A stretch of 64,000 nucleotides of DNA from NCBI GenBank assembly GCA_034521225.1, contig JAXHMR010000027.1, forward strand, positions 154,343 through 218,342, written 5' to 3'. Source of the stretch: Woeseia sp034521225 (lineage in GTDB: Bacteria > Pseudomonadota > Gammaproteobacteria > Steroidobacterales > Woeseiaceae). The notes under the pieces are model-generated. The model was given only the letters and a program-made list of their open reading frames with translations. It was not told where the DNA came from and did no database searches. Positions 63,402 to 64,000 of the stretch are shown here, in pieces. The translations under genes and the position numbers were made by a program. The stretch's first letter is position 1; each line of letters begins with the position of its first letter.

Positions 63402-63492
63402 CGTCATCGTGAGAAACGCAGCGGCGTGCCGACTGCCGCGCCACCCCAGTGCCAATCGGTGCGTATCGCCACGTCGCTGCGCCCCATCATTG
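63402..63492. repeat. Dispersed palindromic repeat, copy 5 (degenerate)
   Basis: CGTCATCGTGAGAAACGCAG, GCGGCGTGCC and the partner GTATCGCCACGTCGCTGCGC, CCATCATTGCAG. The rest of the SIMPL-VOC gap shows no gene. Confidence 0.6.
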
Positions 63493-63582
63493 CAGACCCC
63501 GCGTCTGCGTAGATTAAGCCACAGCATGATCGGCTTTGACCCCGCGCACACTTCTTGGAGCGCCGGTCAGTTCCGCAACGCT

Positions 63583-63984
63583 TCAGTCCTTGTTGGTGTC
63601 ATCCCAGCGTTTTGGCTCCCAGAGCTCGACCTTGTTGCCGTCCGGATCCATGATCCAGGCAAACTGGCCGTTCTCATGCGATTCCGGACCCTGGTCGATT
63701 TCGATGCCGGCGGCTTCCAGTTGAGCGATCATGCCGGCCATATCATCGATGCGGTAATTGATCATGAACGGCGCAGTGCTGGGACCAAACCAGTCGCTGT
63801 CCTTTGCCGCGACATGCCAGACGGTAATCCCATTGTCGTCGGCCTTGTCCTCCTGCCAGTTGAATATGCTGCCGCCGAAATCTTCAAGACTGATGCCGAG
63901 GTGCCGCTGGTACCACGCTGCAAGCTCGCGGGAATCCCCGACGGATCTGGAAAATATATCGCCGATGCCGGTCACCTTTGCCAT
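63583..63984 (-). CDS. VOC-family (glyoxalase fold) protein
   Basis: 133 aa, intact. Beta-alpha-beta-beta-beta repeats with SVGDSRELAAWYQRHLGISL, FMINYRIDDMAGMIAQLEAA and the C-terminal FAWIMDPDGNKVELWEPKRW, including the Glu metal ligand. Could be a lyase, dioxygenase-like or binding protein; substrate unknown. Convergent with the SIMPL gene. Confidence 0.9.
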   Translation of the reverse strand: MAKVTGIGDIFSRSVGDSRELAAWYQRHLGISLEDFGGSIFNWQEDKADDNGITVWHVAAKDSDWFGPSTAPFMINYRIDDMAGMIAQLEAAGIEIDQGPESHENGQFAWIMDPDGNKVELWEPKRWDDTNKD

Positions 63985-64000
63985 CGTGCTGTTTCTACTG

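Overview
The window is GC-rich chromosomal DNA from a gammaproteobacterium. Evidence: the tRNA-Tyr/Gly/Thr-tuf-tRNA-Trp-secE-nusG-rplKAJL-rpoBC block running into rpsLG-fusA-tuf and the S10-spc-alpha ribosomal cluster, two tuf copies, cmoAB, an oxyR-dps-peroxiredoxin locus and an RND pump. The gene content fits a free-living, aerobic, environmental lineage; I cannot place it below class. No rRNA operon, CRISPR array, prophage or complete insertion sequence is visible.

Layout. 1-7.1 kb: gamma-glutamyltransferase (runs off the left edge), Xaa-Pro dipeptidase, a membrane Ser/Thr kinase with a TPR tail, pterin carbinolamine dehydratase, an SDR oxidoreductase and an unknown acidic protein. 7.3-11.6 kb: a lipoprotein adaptor and RND pump, no outer-membrane partner. 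11.7-12.7 kb: AzlC/AzlD amino-acid exporter. 12.8-46.2 kb, all minus strand: the translation/transcription block, read from the tRNA-Tyr promoter (about 46.2 kb) down to the terminator behind rplQ (12.75 kb). It is divided by promoters in front of rpsL (31.6 kb) and, unusually, between rpsJ and rplC (26.65 kb). 46.4-64 kb: accessory and stress genes: VanY-type peptidase, cmoAB, a GbsR/MarR regulator, a DUF4437 cupin, a flavin-fold oxidoreductase-like protein, a CurA-type reductase, a TonB receptor, alkylation repair (Ogt plus an Ada-AlkA fusion), succinate-semialdehyde dehydrogenase, peroxiredoxin-glutaredoxin, Dps, OxyR, a small outer-membrane barrel, a SIMPL protein and a VOC protein.

Quality caveat: about thirty genes, including rpoB, rpoC, tuf, rplJ, rplK, rplA, secY and nusG, are interrupted by single-base gains or losses. 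The two tuf copies compared with each other show the indels directly. Such genes cannot all be dead, so I read these as sequencing or assembly errors and annotate each gene over its full reconstructed span.

The less ordinary content is mostly non-coding: a 183-bp element with 20-bp perfect terminal inverted repeats and a diverged relative; a 31-bp perfect inverted repeat; a REP-like doublet inside the alpha operon; five copies of a dispersed palindromic repeat; a candidate 285-nt structured RNA with promoter, overlapping dyad and strong terminator near 50.6-50.9 kb; and a roughly 330-nt leader with a 17-bp direct repeat in front of rplC.
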